Source: Burkholderiales bacterium (GTDB lineage Bacteria > Pseudomonadota > Gammaproteobacteria > Burkholderiales > Burkholderiaceae_C). From it: DNA of 64,000 nucleotides. Shown here in pieces: positions 17,036-25,336 of the stretch. Each line of letters starts with the position of its first letter. The stretch's first letter is position 1. Made by a program: the position numbers and the translations under genes. The stretch covers positions 186,001 through 250,000 of the forward strand of contig JACPOI010000036.1 in NCBI GenBank assembly GCA_016185015.1. The letters are read 5' to 3'. The notes beneath the pieces were generated by a model that ran no database searches, was not told the origin of the DNA, and worked only from the letters and a program-made list of their open reading frames with translations.

Positions 17036-17743
17036 TCAGGCGGCCAGCTTGTTGCGATCGGCCAGCACCGCGGCCTTGCGCGTGAGGCCGTCGATCTCGC
17101 CCGTGATGTCCGACAGCACGTTGGCCACCACGGCAAATTCTCGGCCGTGCTGGCCGGCGCGCGCGGCCATGATCTGGGCGTTGAAGCTCACCACCTTGGC
17201 CTCCTTGGCCACGCTCTGGATGTCGCCCACGATACCGGCCAGTTCCTTCATCATGGCGTCGGACTTGGCCCGGGTGATGTCGTCGAAGGCCGTGGTCGCG
17301 GTGTTGAGCGCCTCCAGGATGCGGTCGGTGAAGCCGACCAGCTCGATCAGCGATTCGGACACACGCGGTGCGCGCCGCTCGATCTGCTCCAGCGTGCTGT
17401 GCATGAGCTGCATGAAGCCTTCAATGACGGGACCCACACCGCGCGGGCCGTGGTAGGTGGCCGCTATCTTCTGCGCGCTGGCCGGCTCCAGCTGGCGGGG
17501 CGTGGCCAGCAGGTGCGACTGGCTCTCGGTGAAGATCTGCAGGCTGCGCCGGGCCTCGGCCAGCCGCTGGCCATCATCGCGCGCGGCCAGCAGGGTCTGC
17601 AGGATCATGCGTTGCGAGAGCATGCGCTGGCGCGCTGCCAGGTTGACCAGCGACAGGCCGTTGATGTGGGCCGGCAAGGCCTGCGTGCTGATGGGCGCGC
17701 GCGGGGTGAAGGGTGTGACAGCGTTGGTGGGTTGGTGGTTCAT
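17036..17743 (-). CDS. cytoplasmic P-box/MCP-like protein of the nitrate operon
   Basis: A 235-residue protein with no signal peptide or membrane helix. Residues 34-46 (NLAARQRMLSQRM) match the P-box-like motif of NarX/PilJ-type sensor domains (consensus NxAGxxRMxSQRM). The C-terminal ~90 residues resemble a short methyl-accepting signalling helix (DIQSVAKEAKVVSFNAQIMAARAGQHGREFAVVANVLSDIT), the conserved hairpin tip of chemotaxis receptors. It is the last gene of the nirB-nirD-nasA-cobA operon, 36 bp after cobA. It may be a soluble nitrate/nitrite sensor rather than a chemoreceptor. A related but secreted protein with two such motifs is encoded at 21851-22630. Domain identity is good; role inferred. 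Confidence 0.75.
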   Translation of the reverse strand: MNHQPTNAVTPFTPRAPISTQALPAHINGLSLVNLAARQRMLSQRMILQTLLAARDDGQRLAEARRSLQIFTESQSHLLATPRQLEPASAQKIAATYHGPRGVGPVIEGFMQLMHSTLEQIERRAPRVSESLIELVGFTDRILEALNTATTAFDDITRAKSDAMMKELAGIVGDIQSVAKEAKVVSFNAQIMAARAGQHGREFAVVANVLSDITGEIDGLTRKAAVLADRNKLAA

Positions 17744-17779
17744 GTCGGGGGCCTGCAGGGCGGGACCCGATGGCCCCGT

Positions 17780-18568
17780 TCAGGTACCCCATGCAAGCCT
17801 TGGGCCAGCCTGCTGCAGCTGCAAGACGCCTTGCAGCACGTCGCCCACGACGATGACGCAGGGGCTGCCGAGTTCTTCACGCACCAGTGTGGCGTGCAAC
17901 TGGTCCAGTGTGGTGAGCGCATGACGCTGCGTGGGCAAGGAGGCGTGCTGCACCAGGGCCACCGGCGTGTGGCCGGGCAGGCCGCACAGCAGGCCCTGCT
18001 CGATCTGCAACGCACCGCTCACGCCCATGTAGATCACCAGCGTGAGACGGGCGGTGTGTGCGGTGGCGGCGATGCTGGCCCAGTCCGGGCCGCTGGCGCC
18101 GGGTTTGGCGTGTCCGGTGAGGAAGATCACGCCCTGCGCATGTTCGCGGTGCGTCAGCGGCACGCCCAGACTGGTGACGGCCGCCAGGCCCGAGGTGATG
18201 CCGTTGACCACGTCCACGTGGATGCCGGCTTGCTGCAGGTGTTCCACTTCTTCGCCGCCGCGGCCGAAGATGAAGGGGTCGCCGCCCTTGAGGCGCACCA
18301 CGTGCTCGCCTTCCTGCACGGCGGTGATCATGAGCTTTTCGATGAAGGACTGCGGGGTGGAGGTGCAGCCCCCGCGTTTGCCCACGTGCACGATGCGCGC
18401 GGTGGGCGCGGCATGCGCCACGATGGCCTCGTTGACCAGGTCGTCGACCAGCAGCACGGTGGCGCGCTGGATGGCTTTCAGCGCCTTGAGCGTGAGCAGC
18501 TCGGGGTCGCCGGGGCCGGCGCCCACGAGCGTGCAGGAACCGGTGAGGGGCAAGGTGTTCGTGTGCAT
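17780..18568 (-). CDS. cobA: uroporphyrinogen-III C-methyltransferase
   Basis: A 262-residue SAM-dependent methyltransferase (SUMT, EC 2.1.1.107) with VGAGPGDPELLTLKA at the N-terminus, VHVGKRGG, the RLKGGDPFIFGRGGEE motif and GITSGLAA. It makes precorrin-2, the first dedicated step to siroheme, which is the prosthetic group of the nitrite reductase NirB encoded in the same operon. It lacks the CysG N-terminal dehydrogenase/ferrochelatase domain, so later siroheme steps must come from another gene. The ATG at 18568 is preferred over an in-frame TTG at 18583. It starts 18 bp after the nasA stop. Confidence 0.93.
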   Translation of the reverse strand: MHTNTLPLTGSCTLVGAGPGDPELLTLKALKAIQRATVLLVDDLVNEAIVAHAAPTARIVHVGKRGGCTSTPQSFIEKLMITAVQEGEHVVRLKGGDPFIFGRGGEEVEHLQQAGIHVDVVNGITSGLAAVTSLGVPLTHREHAQGVIFLTGHAKPGASGPDWASIAATAHTARLTLVIYMGVSGALQIEQGLLCGLPGHTPVALVQHASLPTQRHALTTLDQLHATLVREELGSPCVIVVGDVLQGVLQLQQAGPRLAWGT

Positions 18569-18586
18569 GTCCTGGCCTTGCAAGTT

Positions 18587-21457
18587 TCAGGCCGCCTGTT
18601 TGAGCGGCACGACGCGGCGCACCAGGCGCTGCAGTTCGGGCACGCAGGAGCCGCAGTTGGTGCCGCACTTCAGGGTCTGCTGCAGTGCGCTCAGGCGTTG
18701 ACTCTCGCTGCCGCTGCATGAGGCCAGCGTGGCTTCGATGGTGTTCTCGCTGACGTTGAAGCAGGTGCAGACCTGGCGGCTGCGCGCGGGTACGGCCACC
18801 GGGGCCTGAGCGCCGGGCAGCAACAGCAGGCGGCCGTAACTCTGGGCCGGCAGTTCCTGCTGCAGCAGGGAACGTATCCAGGCCTCGGCGCGCGTGTCGC
18901 CGGCCAGCAGCACGGCCTGCAGCGTGGTCTGTTCGCCCTCGCGCTGCAGGCGCGCGGCGCGGTGCTGGCCGCGCTTGCGGTCGGCGTAGCGCAGCGTACC
19001 GGCTGCGTCCAGGCCCAGCAGTTGTTCGATCTCGGCCAGCAGTTCATCGGGCACGGCTTCGTGGGCGGCGGCTCGGAACAACACGCCGGTGCGCTGCGCG
19101 CCGCCGCTGCCGTCCAGCGGCGCGGCATTGCCAAAAGGCACGCAGCTGGCAAAAGGAAAACGCACCATCAGGCGGCGCAGCGCCTCGCGCGCGGCCAGGG
19201 CCCGCTCGGCGGGCAGCCAGGCCATGGCCAGCAAGGTCCAGGGCAGCTCGGCCTTGAGGATCTTGACGGCCGCGTGCTTGAGTTCAGGCTGTTTCGAACT
19301 GGGGCAGAAGGCCGAGGTGGTCAGCGCGTTGACGCCGGCCAGGGGCAGGCCGGCGCTGCTCATGCCGCTGAGGTATTCCGCGCCCCAGTGCATGGCCATG
19401 AAGGCCTGGCCGCTGGCCAGTTCCTCGCTGGCCTGCAGCGGCACCAGGATGGAGCCGCGTTTGCTGGTCACGTGCACCAGCTCGCCTTCGGTGAACCCGC
19501 GGCGTGTCATGTCGCCGGGGCTCATCTGCACGCAGGGTTCGGCCACGTGGCCGAAGAGGCGGCCCAGGGTGCCGGTGCGGCTCATGCCGTGCCACTGGTC
19601 GCGCAGGCGGCCCGTGGTCAGTGCAAAAGGGTAGCGCGATTCGCGCGGCTCGGCAACGGGCTGGTAGACCGTGTTGGCAAAACGCGCGCGGCCGTCGTCG
19701 GTGGGGAAGATGCCGTCTTCGTAAAGGCGCTTCTTGCCGACGACTGGCGCCGAGGCCGGCGACGCGGTCGCGTTGCCGTTCGTTTTGCCGCCGCTGGCCG
19801 GGTCCGCAGGACACGGCCACTGCTGGGGCGCTCGTTCGATCTGCGCGTAGCTCATGCCGGTGATGTCCAGGTCGCGCCCGCGGGTCGATGCACGGTGTTC
19901 GTTCCAGACGGCTTCGGGCGTTTCATAGGCGAAGAGCCCGGTGCGCGGGCCGATGCCCAGCGCCTCGAGCCGGCGCGCGAAGTCCACTCCGATCTGCCAG
20001 TCGTGCCGCGCCTCACCGGGCGCGGGCACGGCCGGGCGCACGCGGCTGATGCGGCGCTCGCTGTTGGTCACGGTGCCGTCCTTCTCGCCCCAGGTGCTGG
20101 CGGGCAAGAGCAGGTCGGCGTAGTCGCAGGTGGTGGGGGTGGCAAAGGCTTCCTGCACCACCACGAACTCGGCGCGCTCCAGCGCGCGGCGCACGGTGGC
20201 CAGGTCGGGCATGCTTTGCGCGGGGTTGGTGCACGCTATCCACAGCGCCTTGATCTCGCCGTCGGCGGCGGCCTGGAACATCTCCACCGCAGTCTTGCCC
20301 GGTTTCTCGGGCACGGTGGGCACGCCCCACAACGCCGCCACTTCGGCGCGGTGCTGCGGATTGGCCAGGTCGCGGTGCGCGCTCAGCAGATTGGCCAGGC
20401 CGCCGACCTCGCGCCCGCCCATGGCATTGGGCTGGCCGGTCAGCGAGAAGGGGCCGGCACCGGGTTTGCCGATCTGGCCTGTGGCCAGGTGCAGGTTGAT
20501 GAGCGCGGCGTTCTTGGCCGTGCCGCTGCTGCTCTGGTTCAGGCCCTGGCAGTAGAGGCTCAGCGTGGCCTTGGACGTGGCGAACAGGCGCGCCGCCTCG
20601 TAGAGCGTTTCCTTGGCGATGCCGCAGGTCTGCACCACCATGTCGGGCGTGTAGTCGCGCACCGTGGCCTTAAGTTCCTCGAAGCCGCGCGTGCGCGTGC
20701 TGATGTAGTTGCTGTCGGTCCAGCCTTCCCACAGCATAAGGTGCAGCATGCCGTTGAAGAGGGCCACGTCGGTGCCGGGCTGGATCTGCACAAACAGGTC
20801 GGCCGTGCCAGCGGTGTCGGTGCGGCGCGGGTCCACCACCACGATCTTCAGGCCGGGGCGTTTCTTCTTGGCTTCCTCGATGCGGCGAAACAGGATGGGG
20901 TGGGCCCAGGCGGCGTTGGAGCCGGCGATGAAGAGACAGTCGGCGTGGTCCACGTCCTCGTAGCAGGCCGGCGGCGCGTCGGCGCCCAGGGTCTGCTTGT
21001 AGCCGGCCACCGCGCTGCTCATGCACAGGCGCGAGTTGGTGTCGATGTTGTTGGTGCCGATCAGCCCTTTGGCCAGCTTGTTGAAGACGTAGTAGTCCTC
21101 GGTCAGCAATTGCCCGCTGACGTAAAAACCCACGGCGTCGGGGCCGTGCGTGCGTATGGTGTCAGCAAAACGCGTGGCGGCCAGGTCCAGCGCGGCGTCC
21201 CAGCCCAGGGGCTGCGGCGCTGCGCCGCGCTGCAGGCGCTGCATGGGTTGCAGCAGGCGGGTCTGCGCGATGACCTCGGGTGTGGCCGTCAGGTGCAGGG
21301 TCGAACCCTTGGAGCACTGGCGCCCGAAGTTGGCCGGGTGGTCCGAGTCGCCGCGCACGCCGATGATCTGCTCGCGTCGCGATTCGATGATGACGCCACA
21401 GCCCACCCCACAGTAGGGGCAGGTTGATTTCGTCTCCCTGACCGCCGCGTCGCTCAT
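18587..21457 (-). CDS. nasA: assimilatory nitrate reductase catalytic subunit
   Basis: A 956-residue molybdopterin oxidoreductase that reduces nitrate to nitrite in the cytoplasm. The N-terminal [4Fe-4S] ligands are C13-x2-C16-x3-C20-x27-C48. The Mo-bis-MGD domains follow (SRLCMSSAV, AHPILFRRI, VTNSERRISRVRPA). The C-terminus has a BFD-like [2Fe-2S] domain (VCTCFNV...CGTNCGSC), as in Klebsiella-type NasA, which receives electrons from a reductase partner. A low-complexity Ala/Ser/Gly/Asn linker at about residues 545-575 separates the catalytic core from the C-terminal Mo-cofactor domain and is probably not functional. The start overlaps the nirD stop by 4 bp. Regulated with nirB through the shared leader at 25121-25268. 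Confidence 0.95.
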   Translation of the reverse strand: MSDAAVRETKSTCPYCGVGCGVIIESRREQIIGVRGDSDHPANFGRQCSKGSTLHLTATPEVIAQTRLLQPMQRLQRGAAPQPLGWDAALDLAATRFADTIRTHGPDAVGFYVSGQLLTEDYYVFNKLAKGLIGTNNIDTNSRLCMSSAVAGYKQTLGADAPPACYEDVDHADCLFIAGSNAAWAHPILFRRIEEAKKKRPGLKIVVVDPRRTDTAGTADLFVQIQPGTDVALFNGMLHLMLWEGWTDSNYISTRTRGFEELKATVRDYTPDMVVQTCGIAKETLYEAARLFATSKATLSLYCQGLNQSSSGTAKNAALINLHLATGQIGKPGAGPFSLTGQPNAMGGREVGGLANLLSAHRDLANPQHRAEVAALWGVPTVPEKPGKTAVEMFQAAADGEIKALWIACTNPAQSMPDLATVRRALERAEFVVVQEAFATPTTCDYADLLLPASTWGEKDGTVTNSERRISRVRPAVPAPGEARHDWQIGVDFARRLEALGIGPRTGLFAYETPEAVWNEHRASTRGRDLDITGMSYAQIERAPQQWPCPADPASGGKTNGNATASPASAPVVGKKRLYEDGIFPTDDGRARFANTVYQPVAEPRESRYPFALTTGRLRDQWHGMSRTGTLGRLFGHVAEPCVQMSPGDMTRRGFTEGELVHVTSKRGSILVPLQASEELASGQAFMAMHWGAEYLSGMSSAGLPLAGVNALTTSAFCPSSKQPELKHAAVKILKAELPWTLLAMAWLPAERALAAREALRRLMVRFPFASCVPFGNAAPLDGSGGAQRTGVLFRAAAHEAVPDELLAEIEQLLGLDAAGTLRYADRKRGQHRAARLQREGEQTTLQAVLLAGDTRAEAWIRSLLQQELPAQSYGRLLLLPGAQAPVAVPARSRQVCTCFNVSENTIEATLASCSGSESQRLSALQQTLKCGTNCGSCVPELQRLVRRVVPLKQAA

Positions 21458-21840
21458 GCGCAGGCCGTCTTGCGCGTGCAGGGGCCGGCCACGGGCGGCT
21501 GGATGTCCAGCGCCAAGGTGCTGAGCTCCTGGCCGTCCAGGTGCACCACGCCGTCTTCCACCTTCACGGCAAAACGCGGCGTGCTGCCCTCATCGGGCGC
21601 GCGGGCACAGCCCGTGTCCAGGCCTATGGTCCAGTTGTGCAGGGGGCAGGCCACGCTGGTGCCGAAGACGATGCCTTGCGAGAGCGGGCCGCCCTTGTGC
21701 GGGCAGCGGTCGAGCAGGGCAAAGACCTGGTCCTGGTCGTTGCGGAACACGGCCACGGCCATGCCCTCGGGGCGGGCCACACGGCGCGAACCGAGCACAG
21801 GGATGTCGTCGACGCGGCAGATGGGTTTCCAGTCACTCAT
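21454..21840 (-). CDS. nirD: nitrite reductase small subunit (Rieske type)
   Basis: A 128-residue protein with a Rieske fold and intact [2Fe-2S] ligands: C46-P-H48 and C65-P-L-H68. E. coli NirD lacks these ligands, so this belongs to the iron-sulfur-containing NirD group. It is the small partner of NirB in NADH-dependent nitrite-to-ammonium reduction. It is separated from nirB by a secreted P-box protein gene, an unusual insertion, and overlaps nasA by 4 bp. A GAGCAAGAA motif serves as ribosome-binding site. Confidence 0.93.
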   Translation of the reverse strand: MSDWKPICRVDDIPVLGSRRVARPEGMAVAVFRNDQDQVFALLDRCPHKGGPLSQGIVFGTSVACPLHNWTIGLDTGCARAPDEGSTPRFAVKVEDGVVHLDGQELSTLALDIQPPVAGPCTRKTACA

Positions 21841-21850
21841 TTCTTGCTCC

Positions 21851-22630
21851 TCAAGCTTTCAGGCCGGCATAGAGGCCGGTGATGCGGTCCATGACACTCA
21901 GCAGGTTCTCGCTGGTCACGAACATGTCGGACAGGGCCTTCGGCCCGGCGCTGTTGATCTCTTTCAGAGCCAGGTCGAAGAACAGCCACTGGTTGTCGGC
22001 CAGGACCAACTGATCCTTGATGCCGTTCGTTGCTTCGGGTGCGTTGCGCAGCAGCTCCATGGCCGAGAGGAATTCGGTGCGCGCCTTGGTGATTTCGGCC
22101 TGGGCCTGCGCCGGCTCCACCTTCAGGGCCGCGGCATAGAAGTACTTGGCCATGCGCTGCGAGAGCATGCGCTGGCGGCCGGCCACGTTGACCAGGCGGC
22201 CGACCGGCTTGCTCGTCACGGCCTCGTACTGCACCGTGCCCTGGTGGGCCATGGCCAGTACGCGGGCGTCGGTGTCGAGCAGGCCGCCCACACCGTCGCG
22301 GCTGGGGTGCTTGCCCACGAGCGCGCCCTTGTACTCGCTCCAGGCGCCTTCGAGGTCTGCATAGGTCTTGCGCAGTTCGGCGTTGGGCGCGTAGGACTTC
22401 AGTTCGGCCAGCTGGCGGTCGAACAGGGCCATGGAGCGGTCCAGGATCTGCTGGGCCGCGCCGCTTTCGGTCTTGTGCACCATGGCCAGCCAGGCCTTGG
22501 CCATGCGCTGCGAGAGCATGCGCTGGCGACCAGCCTTGTTGATGGCGTCGTTCACGTCCAGCACCTGGGCCTGTGCACCCAGACCCAGGCCGGCGGCGCC
22601 GCTGAGGACGAGCAGGTCGCGGCGCTTCAT
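21851..22630 (-). CDS. secreted protein with two NarX/PilJ-like P-box motifs
   Basis: A 259-residue protein that starts MKRRDLLVLSGAAGLGLGAQAQ, a twin-arginine-like export signal of about 22 residues. The mature part is all-helical and duplicated: residues 31-45 (NKAGRQRMLSQRMAK) and 148-162 (NVAGRQRMLSQRMAK) are near-identical P-box motifs, the element that contacts nitrate in NarX/NarQ sensors and also occurs in PilJ. The two motif regions share an identical 33-bp DNA stretch (22145-22177 and 22496-22528). The gene lies between nirB (4-bp overlap) and nirD, so it is made with the nitrite reductase. Likely a periplasmic nitrate/nitrite-binding protein; function inferred. Confidence 0.8.
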   Translation of the reverse strand: MKRRDLLVLSGAAGLGLGAQAQVLDVNDAINKAGRQRMLSQRMAKAWLAMVHKTESGAAQQILDRSMALFDRQLAELKSYAPNAELRKTYADLEGAWSEYKGALVGKHPSRDGVGGLLDTDARVLAMAHQGTVQYEAVTSKPVGRLVNVAGRQRMLSQRMAKYFYAAALKVEPAQAQAEITKARTEFLSAMELLRNAPEATNGIKDQLVLADNQWLFFDLALKEINSAGPKALSDMFVTSENLLSVMDRITGLYAGLKA

Positions 22631-25086
22631 GCCGTGACTCCTTCGACCTTGATCGGGATGAACTGACGCGTGTCGACGCGGGCCTTCTCGCCCTCGAACC
22701 AGGGATCGGGCTCGCCGTCCAGCGCAAACTGCAGGCGCTCCCACAAGGCCTTGCGGCCCTCGTGGTCGTCCAGGATCTTCTTCTTCACGTAGTCCAGGCC
22801 CACGCGGTTCACGTAGTGCACCGTGCGCTCCAGGTACCAGCCTTCCTCGCGGTAGAGCTGCATGAAGGCGCCGGTGTACTCCAGCACTTCCTCGGCTGTC
22901 TTGAGCTTGGTGAAGAAATGCGCCACCTCGGTCTTGATACCGCCGTTGCCGGCGATGTGCATTTCCCAGCCCGAGTCCACACCGATGATGCCCACGTCCT
23001 TGATGCCAGCCTCGGCGCAGTTGCGCGGGCAGCCCGAGACGGCGAACTTCACCTTGTGCGGGGCGTACATGCGCCACATGGCGCGCTCCAGGTCCTTGCC
23101 CATCTGCGTGCTGTCCTGCGTGCCCATGCGGCACCATTCGCTGCCCACGCAGGTTTTCACCGTGCGCAGGGCCTTGGCGTAGGCGTGCCCGCTGGGCATG
23201 CCGATGTCGTTCCACACGGCCTGCAGGTCTTCCTTCTTGACGCCCAGCAGGTCGATGCGCTGGCCGCCGGTGACCTTGACGGTGGGGATCTTGTACTTGT
23301 CCACCGCGTTGGCGATGCGGCGCAGCTCGTCGGCCGTGGTCTCGCCGCCCCACATGCGCGGGATCACGCTGTAGGTGCCGTCCTTCTGGATGTTGGCGTG
23401 GCTGCGTTCGTTGATGTAGCGGCTTTGCGGATCGTCCTTGGCCTCCTTGGGCCAGCTGGAGATCAGGTAGTAGTTGACGGCCGGGCGGCAGCTGGCGCAG
23501 CCGTTGGGGGTCTTCCAGTTCAGGGTCTTGAAGACATCACCGATGGTCAGCAGCTTGCTCGCCACGATGGCCTCGCGCACGGCCTGGTGGCCGTGTTCGG
23601 TGCAGCCGCACATGGCCTTGGTCTTGGGTGTGGCCGAGTAGTCGCCGCCGGCCGTGAACATCAGGATCTGTTCCACCAGGCCGGTGCAGGAGCCGCACGA
23701 CGCGCTGGCCTTGGTGTGCTTGCGCACCTCATCCAGCGTGAACAGGCCTTTTTCCTTGATGGCCTTGCAGATGGTGCCCTTGGTCACGCCGTTGCAGCCG
23801 CAGACTTCGTCGCTGTCGGCCATGGAGGCCGCCTTGCTGTGGCCTTCGTGGCCGGCGTCGCCGATGTTCGATTCGCCGAACATCAGGCGGTCGCGGATGT
23901 CGCCCACGCTGCGGCCGTCGCGCAGCAGCTTGAAGTACCAGCTGCCGTCGACCGTGTCGCCGTAGAGGCAGGCGCCCACCAGCTTGTCGTCCCGGATGAC
24001 CAGCTTCTTGTAGACGCCGCCGGCGGGGTCGCTCATCACGATCTCTTCGGTGTTCTCGCCGCCCATGAAGTCGCCGGCGCTGAACAGGTCGATGCCCGTG
24101 ACCTTGAGCTTGGTGGAGGTCAGCGAGCCGGTGTAACGGCCGATGCCGAACTGCGCCAGGTGGTTGGCCAGTACCTTGCCCTGCTCGAACAGGGGAGCCA
24201 CCAGGCCGTAGGCGATGCCGCGGTGCGCGGCGCATTCACCCACGGCGTAGATGCGCGCGTCGGTGGTGGTCTGCAGCGTGTCGCTGACCACGATGCCGCG
24301 GTTCACGTGCAGCTTCATGCTCTCGGCCAGCGCCGTGTTGGGGCGGATGCCCACGGCCATCACAACCAGGTCGGCCGGCACTTCGCTGCCGTCCTTGAAC
24401 TTCACGCTCTTGACGCGGCCGTCTTCGCCGCCCACCAGCTCCTGCGTCTGCGCGCCGATCAGGAAGCTCATGCCGCGGTCTTCCAGCGACTTCTGCAGCA
24501 TCTTGCCGGCCACGTCGTCGAGCTGGCGTTCCATCAGCCAGGGCATCACGTGCACCACGCTGACCGTCATGCCGCGTTTCATCAGGCCGTTGGCCGCTTC
24601 CAGGCCCAGCAGGCCGCCGCCGATGACCACCGCATGCTTGTATTTGGCGGCGGCTTCGATCATGGCCTCGGTGTCGGCGATGTCGCGGTAGGCCAGCACG
24701 CCTTTGAGCTCCTTGCCCGGCACAGGCAGGATGAAGGGGTTGGAGCCGGTGGCCAGGATCAGGCGGTCGTATTCGGCGCTGATCGTCTCGCCCTTGGCGT
24801 TCTTCGCGTGCACCACGCGCTTGATGCGGTCCACCTCGGCCACGGTCCAGCCGGCGTGCAGGGTGATGCCGTTTTCCTGGTACCAGGCCCAGTCGTTGAG
24901 GACGATATCTTCGAGCTTCTGCTCACCGGCCAGCACCGGCGAGAGCAGGATGCGGTTGTAGTTGGGGTGGGGCTCGGCGCCGAAGACCGTGATCTCGTAC
25001 AGCTCGGGCGCAATCTTCAGCAGTTCTTCGAGCGAGCGCACGCCGGCCATGCCGTTGCCGATCATCACCAGTTTGAGTTTTTTCAT
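22627..25086 (-). CDS. nirB: nitrite reductase (NADH) large subunit
   Basis: An 819-residue siroheme enzyme. The domain order is an FAD/NAD(P) reductase domain (GNGMAGVRSLEELL near the start, then VVIGGGLLGLEAANGL), a BFD-type [2Fe-2S] domain (CGCNGVTKGTICKA...CGSCTGLVEQ), a second CGC/CASC cysteine set, and the nitrite/sulfite reductase domain with [4Fe-4S]-siroheme ligands TCVGSEWC and SGCPRNC. It reduces nitrite to ammonium using NADH in the cytoplasm. ATG at 25086 is chosen (a GTG one codon earlier is possible) behind CGGAGC. Expression depends on the sigma54 promoter and antitermination leader at 25121-25268. Confidence 0.96.
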   Translation of the reverse strand: MKKLKLVMIGNGMAGVRSLEELLKIAPELYEITVFGAEPHPNYNRILLSPVLAGEQKLEDIVLNDWAWYQENGITLHAGWTVAEVDRIKRVVHAKNAKGETISAEYDRLILATGSNPFILPVPGKELKGVLAYRDIADTEAMIEAAAKYKHAVVIGGGLLGLEAANGLMKRGMTVSVVHVMPWLMERQLDDVAGKMLQKSLEDRGMSFLIGAQTQELVGGEDGRVKSVKFKDGSEVPADLVVMAVGIRPNTALAESMKLHVNRGIVVSDTLQTTTDARIYAVGECAAHRGIAYGLVAPLFEQGKVLANHLAQFGIGRYTGSLTSTKLKVTGIDLFSAGDFMGGENTEEIVMSDPAGGVYKKLVIRDDKLVGACLYGDTVDGSWYFKLLRDGRSVGDIRDRLMFGESNIGDAGHEGHSKAASMADSDEVCGCNGVTKGTICKAIKEKGLFTLDEVRKHTKASASCGSCTGLVEQILMFTAGGDYSATPKTKAMCGCTEHGHQAVREAIVASKLLTIGDVFKTLNWKTPNGCASCRPAVNYYLISSWPKEAKDDPQSRYINERSHANIQKDGTYSVIPRMWGGETTADELRRIANAVDKYKIPTVKVTGGQRIDLLGVKKEDLQAVWNDIGMPSGHAYAKALRTVKTCVGSEWCRMGTQDSTQMGKDLERAMWRMYAPHKVKFAVSGCPRNCAEAGIKDVGIIGVDSGWEMHIAGNGGIKTEVAHFFTKLKTAEEVLEYTGAFMQLYREEGWYLERTVHYVNRVGLDYVKKKILDDHEGRKALWERLQFALDGEPDPWFEGEKARVDTRQFIPIKVEGVTA

Positions 25087-25120
25087 CACAAGCTCCGTCG
25101 ATCCAAATCAAGCAAGAAAC

Positions 25121-25173
25121 AAAAAAGGCGTCCACACGGTGCCTGCTGGGTGCAGTGCACGTGGGGACGCCTT
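25121..25173 (-). terminator. leader terminator upstream of nirB
   Basis: On the minus strand AAGGCGTCC (25173-25165) pairs with GGACGCCTT (25133-25125) and the transcript continues as a T6 run then GTTTC. It is a strong intrinsic terminator 35 bp before the nirB ATG and directly after two hexaloop hairpins, so it is the off-switch of an antitermination leader. Confidence 0.88.
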
Positions 25174-25184
25174 CGTCCTGAGAT

Positions 25185-25234
25185 CATCCGCTGCGCCGTT
25201 GCACCGGATGAGTGAATGAGGGCCAGCTTTGGCC
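25185..25234 (-). promoter_or_regulatory. ANTAR-type double hexaloop RNA element, nirB leader
   Basis: Two stem-loops with six-base loops lie between the promoter and the leader terminator. Hairpin 1 (25234-25221) is GGCC, loop AAAGCT, GGCC. Hairpin 2 (25210-25185) is CATCCG-G-TGC, loop AACGGC, GCA-G-CGGATG, with one G-G mismatch. Both loops have A at position 1 and G at position 4, the established recognition pattern for ANTAR antiterminators such as NasR/NasT. The ANTAR gene at 35125-35769 is the likely partner. Confidence 0.82.
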
Positions 25235-25250
25235 GGGTACGCCTGAAGCG

Positions 25251-25268
25251 ATGCAAGGGTCGTGCCAG
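25251..25268 (-). promoter_or_regulatory. sigma54 promoter of the nirB operon
   Basis: The minus strand reads TGGCACG, four bases (ACCC), then TTGCA, an exact match to the -24/-12 consensus of sigma54 (RpoN) promoters. The predicted start is near 25240, just before hexaloop hairpin 1. It implies control by an enhancer-binding protein such as NtrC. Confidence 0.85.
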
Positions 25269-25336
25269 CTTGCTTGCTAGAGAAGCGGGGGCGCAGAATG
25301 CACCATCACGGGCATCAATCTTGCGGAACGGTCAGC

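Noticed and set aside
15947-25215. Long plus-strand open frames (15947-18721, 18962-21427, 22762-25215) opposite the nitrate operon and sterol-desaturase gene.
   Set aside because: Each is antisense to a well-identified gene and has low-complexity His/Gln/Ala/Gly composition without start signals. They are mirror frames of GC-rich coding DNA.
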